A stretch of DNA of 64,000 nt from Pseudoscleropodium purum (taxonomy: Eukaryota > Streptophyta > Bryopsida > Hypnales > Brachytheciaceae). Location: contig OZ017801.1 in assembly GCA_963969395.1 (NCBI GenBank), positions 4,714,501-4,778,500 of the forward strand. Reading direction: 5' to 3'. The position numbers and the translations under genes are program-made. This document shows, piece by piece, positions 62,150 to 64,000 of the stretch; position 1 is the first letter of the stretch; every line of letters begins with the position of its first letter. The notes below the pieces were generated by a model. It was given only the letters and a program-made list of their open reading frames with translations. It did not search any database and was not told where the DNA came from.

Positions 62150-62550
62150 ATAGACTTTCAGGAAATGACATGTGTCAAACACTTCCTACATCTACAACTT
62201 TTCATCCATCAATTAATACAATAGTTCCTGTGTTGCTTGAAAGTTACGTAGAATTGATATAGTTATAGATTCATTGAAGTACATTTGTGAAATGACTTGA
62301 ATGCAACGAATTTATAACTAACAATTTTTAACCTTTCAACATCATGGAATATGAAAATTTCTATAAATAAGATATGCATATTTTTTTATTTGAGTAGATT
62401 TATTCTTTCTATAACAACTATTAAATGACTACGACAAAGTCATTCTTTATTCATTATTGACAAACCTCTTGCAAGCTTTATGTTATGTACAATTTTGTGC
62501 AACAAACAAAGTTTGAGTTCCTCTCTTTTTATTATACAAATTTTGTTGCA
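62150..62550 (+). repeat. Dispersed repeat D, second copy
   Basis: Inverted counterpart of 56250-56640, see there. Confidence 0.7.
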
Positions 62551-64000
62551 AAATTGAAGATGTACATAGGTCATTCGCAAATCAATTATACAATAGTTAT
62601 AGAACAATTGTAAAGTAGTTACACAACATGTATCTAGTAGTCATAGAGTAGTTGAATAATAAACATTAAGAAGTCATTTCTTAGTTATAGAATAATCATA
62701 GTGTAGTCAAAGACTACATTGTGACTATTGTAACGTGGTAGCCACAAGCTACAACTACTAAAGGTGAATAGTCTAGATTTCGTCTCCCTTTCATTTACAA
62801 TTAGGATTTAAGCCAGCCGCTACCTCTTGAATGCAACCACTACCTTCTAAGTGTTGTAGTTTATATTCTTCTTCTTGCTTCTTGTTGATCAACCTCTCTC
62901 ATTTTTTCCTCTTGTTTTTTCTTCAAAATTTCTAAGTGAAGGTTTAGATTAGCTACATTCTCCTAAAAAAACAAATAATTTATATTCTTCTTCTTATTTC
63001 TTGCTAATCAAATGCTTCTTCTCATTTTTTACTATTTTTTTTTAAGATTTCTAAGTTAAGGTTTAGGTTAGTTGTTGCTTCTTGAGTGCAACAAATTACA
63101 TTCTTCTTACCTTTTTTTGCTATTTATCCTCTTTTCATTTTTTTCTTGTTGTTGTTGCTTCAAGATTTAAAAGTTAGGATTTTTTTTTAGCTACTTTTTT
63201 ATTTATTATAATTGCCACTTCCCAAGTATAGTACCATATTTTTTTGGTTGGGGATTTACCTACTTTACATGTTTTTGTCATTGTTCTTTTGTTTAATAGT
63301 GATAATTACTTTTTGTTTGATATCCTACAACTATATTGATGAAAATTGTACCTTCTTTTTACTTTGCTATCTTTGATTTTGTCCATGTACAAAATCCTTT
63401 AATGAGAGAATTGAAGTAGTATACATCTAATAGAGAACATCGAGTGCAAATAGTTGGCTTTGCATCAAGTGAGTTCTATGGTTCTTTTGTGATGTATTTT
63501 TCATTAAATAGGCCAAATTCATTTCTAATTGGTAGTTGGATATAATTTTCAATGGACCAAGAGGCAAAAAGAGATTATGGCATGGAGAAATAAAAGGTTT
63601 AAGATACAGTACAATCATAGAAACATATTGCAATTTTAGTATAATTATAAAAAAAACCATTGCTTTAATCACTTGTTTCAATTGCATTACAAAATTATAC
63701 ATCAATCATACATGCATGCCATTGTTGTAGTCGTCTTTGTCGCAGTCATTCTCTAGTAATAAACATAAAAAAATACTAAAAAAAAATTATGCTAAAATCA
63801 TCTTATTACTTGTTTTGTGTTTGCAACTATAAAATAACTAATTAATGCTTGCAATATTCATATACACAACTATGGTGTAGTCAGCATATGACTAACAAAA
63901 TAAATAATATTTAATTGAATATAAATTGCTATGATAAATGATTGGAAAAAAATAATATTTATAAAAATATATATATTTTTAATTAAGCAAAGATGACCAA
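62551..64000. other. AT-rich region to the window end
   Basis: Two loosely similar TTCTTCTTCTTGCTTCTTG.T / TTCTTCTTCTTATTTCTTGCT segments at about 62868 and 62986, with a weaker third near 63100, suggest a diverged tandem of about 120 bp. No gene supported. Confidence 0.4.

Overview
The window looks like a piece of a plant nuclear chromosome: spliced genes with GT/AG introns, plant gene families, a Ty1/Copia retrotransposon and several plant-type miniature DNA transposons. Exons are GC-balanced, while most other sequence is very AT-rich. The nitrate transporter has four coding introns, whereas many seed-plant members have few or none, so I lean towards a non-seed land plant such as a moss or other bryophyte. 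That placement is an inference.

Gene-bearing part 1 (about 1-6.5 kb): the 3' end of a group 3 LEA-type gene (+ strand, two exons seen) is followed tail-to-tail by a complete five-exon NRT2-family nitrate transporter (- strand, 550 aa). Two NRT2 introns each hold an old tandem duplication of about 150 bp; one of them copies the end of exon 2. From 7.4 to 12.5 kb lies a Copia element on the - strand with 5-bp target duplications, a tRNA-iMet-type primer site and a polypurine tract. Its polyprotein frame has twelve in-frame stops and no frameshift, and an extra intact 118-codon ORF sits in its leader.

Transposon-rich part (12.5-25.4 kb): unassigned sequence, a 379-bp GC-rich hAT-type MITE packed with CGGAC/GTCCG motifs, a hairpin with about 670-bp arms, a G-poor segment full of CAATTG palindromes, and AT-rich dispersed repeats.

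Gene-bearing part 2 (25.8-27.9 kb): a two-coding-exon phospholipid N-methyltransferase (PLMT/PEMT family, - strand), with a possible extra intron in the 5' UTR.

Gene desert (28-50.8 kb): AT-rich DNA with foldback repeats, long (AT)n runs, a SINE-like piece, CACTA-like ends, minisatellites and a Stowaway-type MITE. No convincing gene was seen.

Gene-bearing part 3 (51.1-53.7 kb): a three-exon gene (- strand) for a 150-aa basic protein of unknown function, with a pyrimidine-rich upstream region. The remainder (54.7-64 kb) is AT-rich again, with second copies of repeats seen earlier and a possible exon remnant near 58.5 kb.

The genes have unrelated roles (desiccation protection, nitrate uptake, phosphatidylcholine synthesis, unknown) and do not form a pathway. 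The most unusual content is in the mobile and repetitive DNA.
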